Shown here one piece after another: positions 9,108-18,045 of a DNA stretch of 64,000 nucleotides. The stretch lies in NCBI GenBank assembly GCA_900752435.1, contig CAADVD010000043.1:25956-89955 (forward strand), given 5' to 3'. Origin of the DNA: Oscillospiraceae bacterium. GTDB lineage: Bacteria > Bacillota > Clostridia > Oscillospirales > Ruminococcaceae. Position numbers and translations under genes: made by a program. The notes beneath the pieces are model-generated. The model searched no databases. It was not told where the DNA came from and worked only from the letters and a program-made list of their open reading frames with translations. Every line of letters starts with the position of its first letter. Position 1 is the stretch's first letter.

Positions 9108-9755
9108 GTGAAAGGATATGGACACGATGCGACGGATGCGGCGTGGAAGGTGTTTGGCAGTATGAATGTGCCGATGGTGTACCGGAAAGGCGAGATGGTG
9201 TATTGGCAGGGCGACTGTGCCGAACGGTTTTATTATTTGAAGCAGGGAAGCGTGCGCATTTTTATCAGTTCGGAAAACGGCACGGAGAAAACGCTGACCA
9301 TGCTCGGCGCGGGTACGCTGTTTGGGGAAGCGTCTTTTTTTGATGAGCTGCCGCGTGTTTCTTCCGCTCGGGTCATGGAAAAATCGGAGATTGTGGCGAT
9401 TGACCGCCCCATGCTGCTGCAATATTTCCGCCGTCAGCCGCAATTGGCGATGGAGCTGCTGCGCTATTTGGCACAGACCGTGCGGATGCTGTCGGAGCAG
9501 GTGGACAACATGGCCTTCTGGCAGGCCGACCGGCGGATTGCGCAGGTTTTGCTGTCACTGGCCGGCGAGAGCCGAATTGTGGCGGCTACCCATGAGGAAA
9601 TCGGGAATTTGGCCGGCGTATCTCGGGTGACCGTCAGTCGAACACTCAATCAGTTTAAGCAAAATGGCTGGATTTCCACGCATTACCGCGAAATTTCCCT
9701 GATGCAGGAGGGAAAGTTAAGAGAATTTTCAACAAAAGTAAGCCCTGACCAGTGA
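9108..9755 (+). CDS. Crp/Fnr family transcriptional regulator
   Basis: A DNA-binding regulator with an N-terminal cyclic-nucleotide-binding-type beta-barrel (about residues 20-125, with GTLFGEASFFDELPR) and a C-terminal winged helix (THEEIGNLAGVSRVTVSRTL as recognition helix). The 215-residue length is normal. The cysteine pattern of oxygen-sensing FNR is absent, so the ligand is unknown. GTG start with GGGAGG about 8 nt upstream. It is divergent from leuC and stands alone; its targets are not indicated by the context. Confidence 0.9.
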   Translation: MKGYGHDATDAAWKVFGSMNVPMVYRKGEMVYWQGDCAERFYYLKQGSVRIFISSENGTEKTLTMLGAGTLFGEASFFDELPRVSSARVMEKSEIVAIDRPMLLQYFRRQPQLAMELLRYLAQTVRMLSEQVDNMAFWQADRRIAQVLLSLAGESRIVAATHEEIGNLAGVSRVTVSRTLNQFKQNGWISTHYREISLMQEGKLREFSTKVSPDQ

Positions 9756-9848
9756 AAATTACAGATGACATGTCAAAATTGTTTTAAAAACTGCTGGAAA
9801 AAGGTAAAATTATGTTTCTATGCGGAAAGATTTGATGGAAAACGCCAA

Positions 9849-9877
9849 TTGAAAAAAAGAGTTTATTGTCCTATAAT
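9849..9877 (+). promoter_or_regulatory. promoter of the NAD synthetase gene
   Basis: TTGAAA 9849-9854, a 17-nt spacer, TATAAT 9872-9877. A second TATAAT follows at 9885-9890. Confidence 0.75.
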
Positions 9878-9929
9878 ATTCGGGTATAATAAAATAGAAG
9901 TAGAATGAGAATTTAGAGGAGACAAGAGC

Positions 9930-11933
9930 GTGAGAAATGGATTCATCAAAGTAGCTGCTGGTACGCCGTCTATTCGCGTAGCGGATTGCGAATACAACGC
10001 CGAACAAATCATCCAGATGATGAAACAGGCGTCCATGCAGGATGTGCGGGTTCTTGTTTTGCCGGAATTGTGTGTGACCGGATATACGTGCTCCGATTTG
10101 TTTTTGCATCAAAAGCTGTTGGATGGCGTGGAGCAGGCCGTGCAAACGATTGTGCAGGCCAGTACGGAATTGGATTTGTTGGTGCTGATTGGTGCACCCT
10201 TGCAGCAAGTTGATAAACTTTACAATTGTGCCGTCGTGGTGTACCGCGGCAAAATTTTGGGCGCCGTGCCGAAAAGTCATCTGCCCACTTACGGGGAATT
10301 TTACGAAATGCGTCAGTTTACACCGGCGCCGGCCGAAAACGGCACCGTGACTATATGCGGCAGGGAAATTCCTTTTGGAACGAAATTGTTGTTTGCGTGT
10401 CAGGAAATGCCGAATTTCCGATTGGGCGTGGAAATCTGCGAGGATTTGTGGGTGCCGAACCCGCCGTCCGTGGCGCATGCTTTGGCAGGAGCGACGATTG
10501 TGGCCAACCTGTCGGCCAGCGACGAGCTTATTGGCAAGAGCGAATACCGTCGTTCGCTGGTGCTGGGGCAGTCGGCGAGACTGCTGTGCGGCTATTTGTA
10601 TGCGGATGCCGGTGACGGCGAATCCACCACGGATATGGTGTTTGCCGGACACAACCTGATTGCGGAAAACGGTGCGCTGCTGGCGGAGCAGGAGCCGTTT
10701 GACAACGGTCTTGCGGTGAGTGAGATTGACGTGGACAAGCTGGTGCATGAGCGCCGCCGCATGACCACATTCCAAAACGAGCGCGAAGCTTCTTATCAAA
10801 CCATTTCTTTTTCGATGGAACTGCGTCCAACTGGATTGACACGCTGCATTGCGAAAAATCCTTTTGTACCGCAGTCAGAAGCGGTTCGTGAAGACCGCTG
10901 TGACAGCATTTTACAGATGCAGGTGGCCGGACTCAAAAAACGGTTGGAGCATTCCCATGCTAAAACGGCCGTTGTGGGCATTTCCGGCGGATTGGATTCC
11001 TGCTTGGCGCTGTTGGTGGCGGTGTACGCCATGGATGCGCTGAACCGTCCGCGCACCGATGTGGTAGCCGTAACCATGCCGTGCTTTGGTACCACCCAGC
11101 GTACAAAGGGCAATGCGGAAAAACTCACCACACTGCTGGGTGCAACCCTCCGCTGTGTAGACATCAAAGCGGCTGTGACGCAGCATTTGCAGGACATTGG
11201 ACATCCGGACGACGTGCTTGATGTCACCTATGAAAATGCCCAAGCCCGGGAGCGCACCCAAGTGTTGATGGATATGGCCAACCAGACCGGCGGCATGGTG
11301 ATTGGCACGGGCGATTTGTCCGAGCTGGCGCTGGGCTGGGCAACGTACAACGGCGACCACATGTCCATGTACGCGGTCAACACGTCCATTCCGAAAACGT
11401 TGGTGCGCTATCTCGTGCAGTATTGTGCCGATTACGCGTCCGGCGAGGAGGACCGCAAGGTACTGCTGGATATTTTGGATACACCGGTCAGTCCGGAACT
11501 GCTTCCGCCGGAGGGGGAGACCATTTCTCAAAAAACGGAGGAATTGGTCGGCCCTTACGAATTGCATGACTTTTTCCTATACTATGTTTTGCGCTGGGGA
11601 TTTCCGCCGGCTAAAATTTTCGCTTTGGCACAGTATGCATTTGGCGAGCAATACAGTCCGGCTACCATTTTGAAGTGGCTGCAAAATTTTTATCGCCGCT
11701 TTTTTGCTCAGCAGTTCAAGCGCTCTTGTCTGCCGGACGGACCAAAAGTGGGAACGGTCACCCTGTCACCGCGCGGTGATTGGCGGATGCCGAGCGACGC
11801 TTCGGCCGGACTGTGGATGCAGGAAATTGATAAAATCGGAATCTCCGCAGGGATTTCGTTGACGGAACGGGGGGCCATTCATGAGTCAACCAGTTCAGGT
11901 ACGGATCATTCCGTACGGAAGTGGCGAATATAA
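9930..11933 (+). CDS. nadE: NAD+ synthase, glutamine-hydrolysing
   Basis: Amidates nicotinic acid adenine dinucleotide to NAD using ammonia released from glutamine. The N-terminal nitrilase-fold glutaminase shows the Glu-Lys-Cys triad (Glu46 in LPELCVTGY, Lys115 in AVPKSHLP, Cys170 in GVEICEDLW). The C-terminal synthetase has the P-loop GISGGLDS at about residue 350. The 667-residue length fits the two-domain form. GTG start with AGAGGAG upstream. The last 53 bp overlap the following acetyltransferase gene, which suggests translational coupling. A second, ammonia-only NadE lies at 49.9 kb. Confidence 0.94.
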   Translation: MRNGFIKVAAGTPSIRVADCEYNAEQIIQMMKQASMQDVRVLVLPELCVTGYTCSDLFLHQKLLDGVEQAVQTIVQASTELDLLVLIGAPLQQVDKLYNCAVVVYRGKILGAVPKSHLPTYGEFYEMRQFTPAPAENGTVTICGREIPFGTKLLFACQEMPNFRLGVEICEDLWVPNPPSVAHALAGATIVANLSASDELIGKSEYRRSLVLGQSARLLCGYLYADAGDGESTTDMVFAGHNLIAENGALLAEQEPFDNGLAVSEIDVDKLVHERRRMTTFQNEREASYQTISFSMELRPTGLTRCIAKNPFVPQSEAVREDRCDSILQMQVAGLKKRLEHSHAKTAVVGISGGLDSCLALLVAVYAMDALNRPRTDVVAVTMPCFGTTQRTKGNAEKLTTLLGATLRCVDIKAAVTQHLQDIGHPDDVLDVTYENAQARERTQVLMDMANQTGGMVIGTGDLSELALGWATYNGDHMSMYAVNTSIPKTLVRYLVQYCADYASGEEDRKVLLDILDTPVSPELLPPEGETISQKTEELVGPYELHDFFLYYVLRWGFPPAKIFALAQYAFGEQYSPATILKWLQNFYRRFFAQQFKRSCLPDGPKVGTVTLSPRGDWRMPSDASAGLWMQEIDKIGISAGISLTERGAIHESTSSGTDHSVRKWRI

Positions 11934-12324
11934 GCAGGAGGTAGCCTTGCGCGACGAAGTGCTGCGCCGTCCCATTGGACGGAGCATTTACACGGAGGAT
12001 TTGAGCGCGGAAGAACACGTCCAGCATGTCGGCGCCTTCGTGAACGGCAAACTGGTCGGCACGATGTACCTCAAATCGTTGGATGCGCAAACCTGTCAAA
12101 TCAAACAAGTTGCGGTCAAAGAAAGCTACCGCGGCCACAACATCGGCCGGAAAATGATGTGCTTTATTCAGGAACTGGCACTCTCTCAAGGGGCAAACAA
12201 GCTGGTGCTGGACTCCCGTCCCACTGCCGCCGGTTTTTATGAAAAGGTCGGCTTTGTGAATACGGGCGTGGAGGTGCGCTATTTCGACATTCCGCATTAT
12301 AAAATGATGAAAATAATACCATAA
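11881..12324 (+). CDS. GNAT family N-acetyltransferase
   Basis: A 147-residue Gcn5-type acetyltransferase. The acetyl-CoA-binding signature is QVAVKESYRGHNIGRKMMCF, and the C-terminal FYEKVGFVNTG strand-helix is typical. The substrate is unknown. It starts inside the end of nadE in another frame, with ACGGGGGG just before the ATG, so it is probably co-transcribed with nadE. It ends at a terminator shared with the convergent MATE gene. Confidence 0.88.
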   Translation: MSQPVQVRIIPYGSGEYKQEVALRDEVLRRPIGRSIYTEDLSAEEHVQHVGAFVNGKLVGTMYLKSLDAQTCQIKQVAVKESYRGHNIGRKMMCFIQELALSQGANKLVLDSRPTAAGFYEKVGFVNTGVEVRYFDIPHYKMMKIIP

Positions 12325-12327
12325 TTG

Positions 12328-12367
12328 AAAAACTCGATTCCGCCGTTCGGCAGGAATCGAGTTTTTT
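12328..12367. terminator. bidirectional terminator, GNAT / MATE
   Basis: AACTCGATTCC at 12331-12341 pairs with GGAATCGAGTT at 12353-12363, flanked by A- and T-runs. It overlaps the last bases of the minus-strand MATE gene. Confidence 0.88.
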
Positions 12368-13736
12368 ATGCTTTGTTTGGTTGTGTTTCTTGCTTTAACA
12401 TCGGCCACAGTGTCAGCAGCATCGTTCCGAAGCATGCCAGTCCGCCGATGAAATTGGAAACGGGTTCCGCCAAGAAAACGCCGTCCACACCAAGCCCAAA
12501 GCAAGTAGGTAAAAACAGCGTCAGCGGAATGACGATGATGACTTTTCGGAACAGGGAAAAGAAAATCGCCTGTTTGGATTTGCCAAGCGCAACGAATGAG
12601 GATTGTCCGGAAAACTGCAGCGACATCATAAAGAATCCGAAAAAATAGAGGTTCAAAGCCGGAACGCCCTTTTCCAGCAGTTCCGGTTCGCTGTTGAACA
12701 AATGGATGAAAGCCTCCGGAAACAGCATGGTGCAAACCCAAGCCAGCACCGTGTAGCCAATACAGATGACGGACATAAACCGGATTCCCTGTCGGACACG
12801 GCGGTACTCTCCGGCGCCGTAATTGAATCCAATCACTGGCTGTGCGCCGTTTGTCAGTCCCAAAGCCGGCAGAGAAAGCACCTCACGCACGGAATTGAGC
12901 ACCGTCATAATGCCCACATACAAATCGCCTCCATAGGTCTGTAACGTCGCGTTGCAGGCAACTTGCACCGCTCCGTTGGTAAACGCCATGATAAAGCTCG
13001 AAAGCCCCAGCATGACAATTTCGCGTACCAACGAAAGCTTCAGCTTCATTTTTTGAACATTCAGCCGGTAAATGGCATGCTTGCCGGTCAAAAATTTCAG
13101 TACCCACAGCGCGGACAGCGCTTGTGAAATTACCGTGGCCAGCGCTGCACCGCGCACACCCCAGCCGCACACAAAAATAAACAGCGGGTCGAGTACGATG
13201 TTGACCACCGCACCCAACAGCACAGTCATCATCCCAATGCGCCCAAAGCCCTGCGAATTGATGAAATTGTTCATGCCCAGTCCGACCATCACAAACACCG
13301 TACCGCAGATGTAAATGCTCAAATACGCATCCGCATACGCAAAGGTTTGTTCGCTTGCTCCAAAGAGATACAACACCGGCTCTTTGAACAGCAGACAAAC
13401 GGCGGTCAGTACCAGACTGCACAGCACCAGCAGCGCAAAGGAATGATTCATGATGGTTTCCGCGCGTTCATGCTCGCCCTTTCCGCGTGCAATGGAGCAC
13501 AGCGGCGCGCCGCCCATACCGAATAGATTGGCAAAAGCGGAAACAATGCTGATAATGGGGAAGGTCAGCCCCACGCCCGTCAGAGCCAGCGTGGATGCGT
13601 TCGGAATGTGCCCGATGTACATCCGGTCCACAACGCTGTACAATACGTTGATTAATTGCGCCAGCGTCATGGGAAGAGCCAAGCTGAGGATGTTTTTGGC
13701 CATGCTTCCCTGTGAGAAGTCGTTTTTATTTTCCAT
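12366..13736 (-). CDS. MATE family efflux transporter
   Basis: A 12-helix multidrug/toxin extrusion-type antiporter, driven by Na+ or H+. Each half begins with family-like segments (LALPMTLAQLINVLYSVVDR in the first). The 456 residues are a normal length. Its start overlaps the end of the DUF1275 gene by 11 bp, so both are one minus-strand operon. The substrate is unknown. A second MATE protein lies at 31.4 kb. Confidence 0.93.
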   Translation of the reverse strand: MENKNDFSQGSMAKNILSLALPMTLAQLINVLYSVVDRMYIGHIPNASTLALTGVGLTFPIISIVSAFANLFGMGGAPLCSIARGKGEHERAETIMNHSFALLVLCSLVLTAVCLLFKEPVLYLFGASEQTFAYADAYLSIYICGTVFVMVGLGMNNFINSQGFGRIGMMTVLLGAVVNIVLDPLFIFVCGWGVRGAALATVISQALSALWVLKFLTGKHAIYRLNVQKMKLKLSLVREIVMLGLSSFIMAFTNGAVQVACNATLQTYGGDLYVGIMTVLNSVREVLSLPALGLTNGAQPVIGFNYGAGEYRRVRQGIRFMSVICIGYTVLAWVCTMLFPEAFIHLFNSEPELLEKGVPALNLYFFGFFMMSLQFSGQSSFVALGKSKQAIFFSLFRKVIIVIPLTLFLPTCFGLGVDGVFLAEPVSNFIGGLACFGTMLLTLWPMLKQETQPNKA

Positions 13737-14445
13737 CGTTGTATTGTCCTGACAAAGATAGTTCTGTCCGTCGTCTGCGGCTGTCCCAAAGCAGCAAACA
13801 CAGCACCGCTAAGAAAAGACCGCTGCAAATCCAAATACTCCGTCCGCCGTACTGCCGAGCCAGCAGCGCACCGCCGCCTGCGCCAACGGTAAACGCCAGA
13901 ATAATGCCCACATACCGCAGGCACTTCACACCAGCCTCCCGTTCGCCGAACGCCAAAAGCCGGAAAAACTGCTCCGCCGTGGAGCGCAGATTGCCGGTGC
14001 ACATCGTCGTTGCACACGGCACCTCGGCAATTTTCCGAAAACTGTTGACCTGCAGGGAGCAGACAAACGAAATGGAAACGTTGACGAAGCTGTTTGGCAC
14101 ATTCTCCGGCAGCCATCCAATTACGAACAAAAACACCGCCTCCACGGCCAGCACCACATGGTGTTCGGTTATCATCTCCCGTGCCGTGCATTTCAGCTTG
14201 ACAAATTCCGTCATCAGCACGCCCAGAAAAAACGCCAGAATCGGTACAAAACAGTACAGTGCGTTCAGCCATTCTTGCTTTGCCAGATGAATGCCGAACA
14301 GCACAATGTTGCCGGTCTGCGCATTCGCAAACACACCGCCGCGCAGCAAATAGGTATACGCATCCAAAAAGCCGCCGGCCAGCGCCAAACAAATGCCAAC
14401 CGCCATTTTTTCATGCATCAAACTCGTTTGCGAGGATTGCTTCAA
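13726..14445 (-). CDS. YoaK/DUF1275 family membrane protein
   Basis: A 239-residue protein with about six hydrophobic segments and the family pattern AGGFLDAYTYLLRGGVFANAQTGN. The function of this widespread family is not established. The chosen start is a TTG with AAGGCGG upstream; an ATG ten codons in (MHEKMAVGI) is an alternative. First gene of the operon with the MATE transporter, divergent from the ABC transporter operon. Confidence 0.85.
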   Translation of the reverse strand: MKQSSQTSLMHEKMAVGICLALAGGFLDAYTYLLRGGVFANAQTGNIVLFGIHLAKQEWLNALYCFVPILAFFLGVLMTEFVKLKCTAREMITEHHVVLAVEAVFLFVIGWLPENVPNSFVNVSISFVCSLQVNSFRKIAEVPCATTMCTGNLRSTAEQFFRLLAFGEREAGVKCLRYVGIILAFTVGAGGGALLARQYGGRSIWICSGLFLAVLCLLLWDSRRRRTELSLSGQYNDGK

Positions 14446-14490
14446 AAAAATCGCCGCCTTGTTTCACAAAATTTTTCCTCTTACTGTTCT

Positions 14491-14519
14491 ATGATAGCAC
14501 AAAAGAAAACGGACCTCAA
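14491..14519 (-). promoter_or_regulatory. promoter of the DUF1275-MATE operon
   Basis: Minus strand TTGAGG (14514-14519), a 17-nt spacer, TATCAT (14491-14496). Confidence 0.6.
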
Positions 14520-14524
14520 GTGCC

Positions 14525-14566
14525 GTAAGAACCCTGTAAGAACCGCCGTCACCAGAATGTAAGAAC
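14525..14566 (+). promoter_or_regulatory. three direct repeats GTAAGAAC, probable response-regulator site
   Basis: Exact 8-mers at 14525-14532, 14536-14543 and 14559-14566, i.e. 11 and 23 bp apart (one and two helical turns). They lie just before a TATACT at 14574-14579 and the ABC transporter start. Direct repeats in helical phase are the usual site type of OmpR-family regulators, and one is encoded at 18.0 kb beside this transporter. Confidence 0.6.
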
Positions 14567-14619
14567 TCCGCGCTATACTAAAACCAAACCAAGAAAGAAG
14601 AAACAAAGGAGTCAGCACT

Positions 14620-15288
14620 ATGAGCATTTTATCAACCGACCAGCTAGTGAAAATTTACGGCCAAGGCGCAAACGAAGTTCTCGCGCTCGACAACGTATCC
14701 CTTTCCGTCGAAGAGGGCGAATTTGTCGCCGTCATTGGTACATCGGGAAGCGGCAAATCCACCCTGCTCAACATGATCGGCGGACTTGACCGTCCTACCT
14801 CCGGCGAAGTGACCGTTCGCGGCAAATCCCTGCTCAAGATGAAGGACGAAGACCTAACCATTTTCCGCCGCCGCAACATCGGCTTTGTGTTTCAAAACTA
14901 CAACCTTGTACCGGTGCTGAACGTCTATGAAAACATCGTCCTGCCGATTGAACTGGACGGCCTGAAACCGGACAAGGAATTTGTGGACACCATCATCCAC
15001 ACGCTGGGCCTGTCCGAAAAGCGCACCAATATGCCGAACAACCTCTCCGGCGGCCAGCAGCAGCGCGTTGCCATCGCGCGCGCCCTCTCGACCAAACCGG
15101 CCATCCTCTTAGCCGATGAACCGACCGGCAACCTCGACAGCAAAACGAGCTTGGAAGTCATGCTCCTGCTGCAGTCCACCAGCAAAACGTTCAACCAAAC
15201 CATGGTTATGATTACACACAACGAAGAAATCGCCCAGATGGCGGATCGCATCATCCGCATTGAAGACGGCCGCATCGTGGAGGGATAA
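14620..15288 (+). CDS. ABC transporter ATP-binding protein (MacB/LolD/BceA type)
   Basis: A 222-residue ATPase with all motifs intact: Walker A GTSGSGKSTL, Q-loop FVFQNYNL, signature LSGGQQQRVAIARA, Walker B LLADEPTGNLD. It belongs to the family that pairs with FtsX-type permeases. The next gene, 2 bp downstream, is such a permease, followed by a two-component system. That arrangement matches peptide-antibiotic sensing and resistance modules (Bce-like), though the permease is not a classic BceB. AAAGGAG precedes the ATG. Confidence 0.93.
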   Translation: MSILSTDQLVKIYGQGANEVLALDNVSLSVEEGEFVAVIGTSGSGKSTLLNMIGGLDRPTSGEVTVRGKSLLKMKDEDLTIFRRRNIGFVFQNYNLVPVLNVYENIVLPIELDGLKPDKEFVDTIIHTLGLSEKRTNMPNNLSGGQQQRVAIARALSTKPAILLADEPTGNLDSKTSLEVMLLLQSTSKTFNQTMVMITHNEEIAQMADRIIRIEDGRIVEG

Positions 15289-15290
15289 AC

Positions 15291-17792
15291 ATGCTCAAAA
15301 ACAACAACCGTGCGGCGGTCAAGCGCCTTACTGCCCGTTCCATCAAGAGCAACCGCACGCGCAATCTCTTTGCCGTGCTGGCCATTGTGCTGACCACGCT
15401 GATGATTTTCTCCATTTTCAGCATTGGTATCAGCTTTCTGCAAAACTTTAACCGGATGCAAATCCGCACAGCAGGAACCACCGCCTCCATCTTTCTGGCT
15501 TCTCCCACCCAAGAGCAGTACGACCAAATCAAACAAATCGACACCTTGGAAGCCGTCGGCGTACAGCTCAACATCGGTTCTGTCACCCAGAAAACCGCCG
15601 CTGGAAAGGATGCAAAAATTGCCCTGCTCTGCTATGACCAAACGGAGTGGGAATCCCACTACACACCGGCCATCAGCGACATTGAGGGCGCTTATCCGGA
15701 ACAAGCGGATGAAATCATGCTGTCCCAAGGCGCGCTCAAGCAGTTGGGCGTCAAATCTCCCAAACTCGGCATGGAAATCCCCCTGCAATACGCCACCAAA
15801 AGCGGTTCGTGGAGCGATACCTTCCGCCTTTCTGGATGGTTCACCGACTATGAATTTTCCGATGCCGGCCGCGCGTTTCTCTCCGAAGCCTATTGTGAGC
15901 AGAACGGCGTGACGCTGGAGCAAAACGGCCGCATCGCCATTTCCACCAAGAAAAGTGCGCAGTCCGATTGTTACGATCAGCTCACGGAAACCGTTCCGCT
16001 CAAGACAGACCAGAAGTTTGATGCTACCTTTACCGTGGGGGAGGACAGCAATGTGACGGTGGCCGTCATCGTTGTAGCGCTTGCCTTATTCATCGTCCTC
16101 AGCGGTTATCTGCTGATTTACAACGTCCTGTACATTTCCGTTTCCAAGGACATTCAGTTTTATGGGATGCTCAAAACCATTGGTACATCGCCGAAGCAAA
16201 TCCGTTCCATTGTGCACGGTCAGGCACTGCGCTTTGCTGCCGTCGGCATCCCGATTGGATTGGTTTTGGGTGTTGCCGTTTCCTTTGCCATAGTACCATT
16301 GGCCATGGGGCTGTTTACCGCCGATGAAAGTATGCAGAACACGGTGTCGTTCCATCCGCTGATTTTTCTCGGCGCCATTGCGTTTTCTCTGCTGACCGTG
16401 CTCGTCAGCTGCCGCAAACCGGCCAAAATAGCGGCTAAGGTGTCGCCGGTGGAAGCGCTCAAATACACCGGCGTCACCAGCGTTAAAACGGCAAAAAACC
16501 GAAAATCCACCCATGGCGGTAAACTGTACAGAATGGCATGGCACAATGTATTTCGTGATAAAAAGCGTGCCGTTCTGGTGTTCCTCTCGCTGTTTATGGG
16601 TACGATTACCTTTTTGAGCGTCAACGGTGTGATTGGCAGTCTGGGCGTGGACGCGTATCTGACGCGCTATGTGCCGCATGACTTCACCTATGCCAGCGAA
16701 CCGCCGATCGTTGAAAAATTTGATGAGGAATTCTGTCAGTCCATCGAATCGCTGGACGGTGTGATGTATTTTGAAACCACCAAAGGCGCCTATGCCGAAA
16801 TTGCTTTTGACGCACAGAATTTAGAGCCCATCCTGCGCACCGATTTTGAGCGCTATTCCGGCGATGATTCAGGTACTTACGAAAACATGGCCGACACCAT
16901 GGAGTCCCTGGCACAGACCGGCGAATACGGCACTTGGGTATACGCCATTGACCCCAGCTATGTGGAGCAGTACAACAAAACCCACGACCAACCCATTGAT
17001 GTGGATGCATTCACACGCGGCGAAACGGCCATACTTGGCTATGACGATTACAGCGGTATGATTGGACGGAACATCACGCTTACCGGCGGCGATTCCGGCC
17101 AGACCCAGACCGCAGAGGTCGGCGGTGTTTTTACGTTCAATGATTGCAAATTGGGTTCAGGAAGCCATCTTATCGGCGCGCCGGAGTGCATTTTTGTCAG
17201 CCAAGCATTGATGGAAAAGCTGGATGCGGATGCGCCCATAACCAATATCATTGTGGATGTCGAGTCGGACAAAGAACCGCAGATTAAGCAGTCGCTGAAG
17301 CAGCTCAATGCCACCTTGACGGAACAGACCTATACATTCAGCGCAAAAACGGACGTTGCCGCTTCGTTTGTGGAATCCATGCAGGGCATGAATGTGCTGG
17401 GAAGCGGGATTTCGATTCTGCTGATTGTGATCGGCGTGCTCAATTTTGTCAATGTTATGATTACCGGTGTGTATACGCGCCGCCGGGAATTGGCGGTGAT
17501 GGAAAGTGTCGGCATGACGAAAAAACAGGTTCGGAAGATGCTGACGTTTGAGGGCGGTTATTATGCCATTGTCACTACACTGTTGATTCTGACGGTGGGC
17601 AGCGGAATCTTGTATCTGTTTGCCAAGGCGGTTCCGAATATCGCCGACTATGCCGTATTCCAATATCCGTATGGATGGATTGCCGTTCTGTTGGCACTGA
17701 TTTTCCTGATTTGCTTGTCCGTACCGAGTGTGGTTTACCGCGCCACCGCCAAGGAAAGCATCACGCAGCGCCTGCATAATACCGACAATTAA
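15291..17792 (+). CDS. FtsX-like ABC transporter permease
   Basis: An 833-residue membrane protein with about eight transmembrane segments: one at residues 20-45, three at about 255-385, one near 425, and three between about 700 and 825. Two large extracytoplasmic loops fall at about 50-250 and 445-695. This is the duplicated FtsX layout. It works with the ATPase immediately upstream. Probable role is export, or removal of membrane-active peptides, inferred from the linked two-component system with a short-loop sensor. Confidence 0.9.
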   Translation: MLKNNNRAAVKRLTARSIKSNRTRNLFAVLAIVLTTLMIFSIFSIGISFLQNFNRMQIRTAGTTASIFLASPTQEQYDQIKQIDTLEAVGVQLNIGSVTQKTAAGKDAKIALLCYDQTEWESHYTPAISDIEGAYPEQADEIMLSQGALKQLGVKSPKLGMEIPLQYATKSGSWSDTFRLSGWFTDYEFSDAGRAFLSEAYCEQNGVTLEQNGRIAISTKKSAQSDCYDQLTETVPLKTDQKFDATFTVGEDSNVTVAVIVVALALFIVLSGYLLIYNVLYISVSKDIQFYGMLKTIGTSPKQIRSIVHGQALRFAAVGIPIGLVLGVAVSFAIVPLAMGLFTADESMQNTVSFHPLIFLGAIAFSLLTVLVSCRKPAKIAAKVSPVEALKYTGVTSVKTAKNRKSTHGGKLYRMAWHNVFRDKKRAVLVFLSLFMGTITFLSVNGVIGSLGVDAYLTRYVPHDFTYASEPPIVEKFDEEFCQSIESLDGVMYFETTKGAYAEIAFDAQNLEPILRTDFERYSGDDSGTYENMADTMESLAQTGEYGTWVYAIDPSYVEQYNKTHDQPIDVDAFTRGETAILGYDDYSGMIGRNITLTGGDSGQTQTAEVGGVFTFNDCKLGSGSHLIGAPECIFVSQALMEKLDADAPITNIIVDVESDKEPQIKQSLKQLNATLTEQTYTFSAKTDVAASFVESMQGMNVLGSGISILLIVIGVLNFVNVMITGVYTRRRELAVMESVGMTKKQVRKMLTFEGGYYAIVTTLLILTVGSGILYLFAKAVPNIADYAVFQYPYGWIAVLLALIFLICLSVPSVVYRATAKESITQRLHNTDN

Positions 17793-18045
17793 AATGAAAT
17801 CACGCAATCGCCAAAATCTTTATTCCTGAGGTTTTGGCGATTCCTGCGCAGTGAGTAAAATTCATTGTTTGTAAACATTTTCTGAACGTTTCCAAAAAGT
17901 TGCACACCCGCGTGCAACTTTTTGGCCAATTTGAGGGGATAGTGAAAGGGAAAATCACAACAGAACATTTCCAGTTTCCGTTCCCTTTCCATTCGCGCTG
18001 TCATTTGCTATAATTGAAGAAAGAAAAGACGAAAAGAGGAACGAT
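17793..18045. other. intergenic region between permease and response regulator
   Basis: 253 bp holding an inverted repeat (AATCGCCAAAATC / GGTTTTGGCGATT, 17808-17845) without a U-run, copy A of the 84-bp dispersed element (17867-17950), and a TATAAT at 18009-18014 that probably serves the two-component genes with a poor -35 (TTTCCA, 17986-17991). No gene seen. Confidence 0.6.
17867..17950 (+). repeat. 84-bp dispersed palindromic element, copy A
   Basis: It contains AAGTTGCAC-N6-GTGCAACTT followed by a T-run, and ends in GAGGGGATAGTGAAAGGG. Copies B (47996-48079, reverse) and C (61783-61866) have exactly the same length. By my count A and C match at 67 of 84 positions. Confidence 0.88.

Noticed and set aside
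17808..17845. Inverted repeat after the FtsX permease as an intrinsic terminator
   Set aside because: The stem is good, but no U-run follows on either strand, so it is mentioned only as an inverted repeat.
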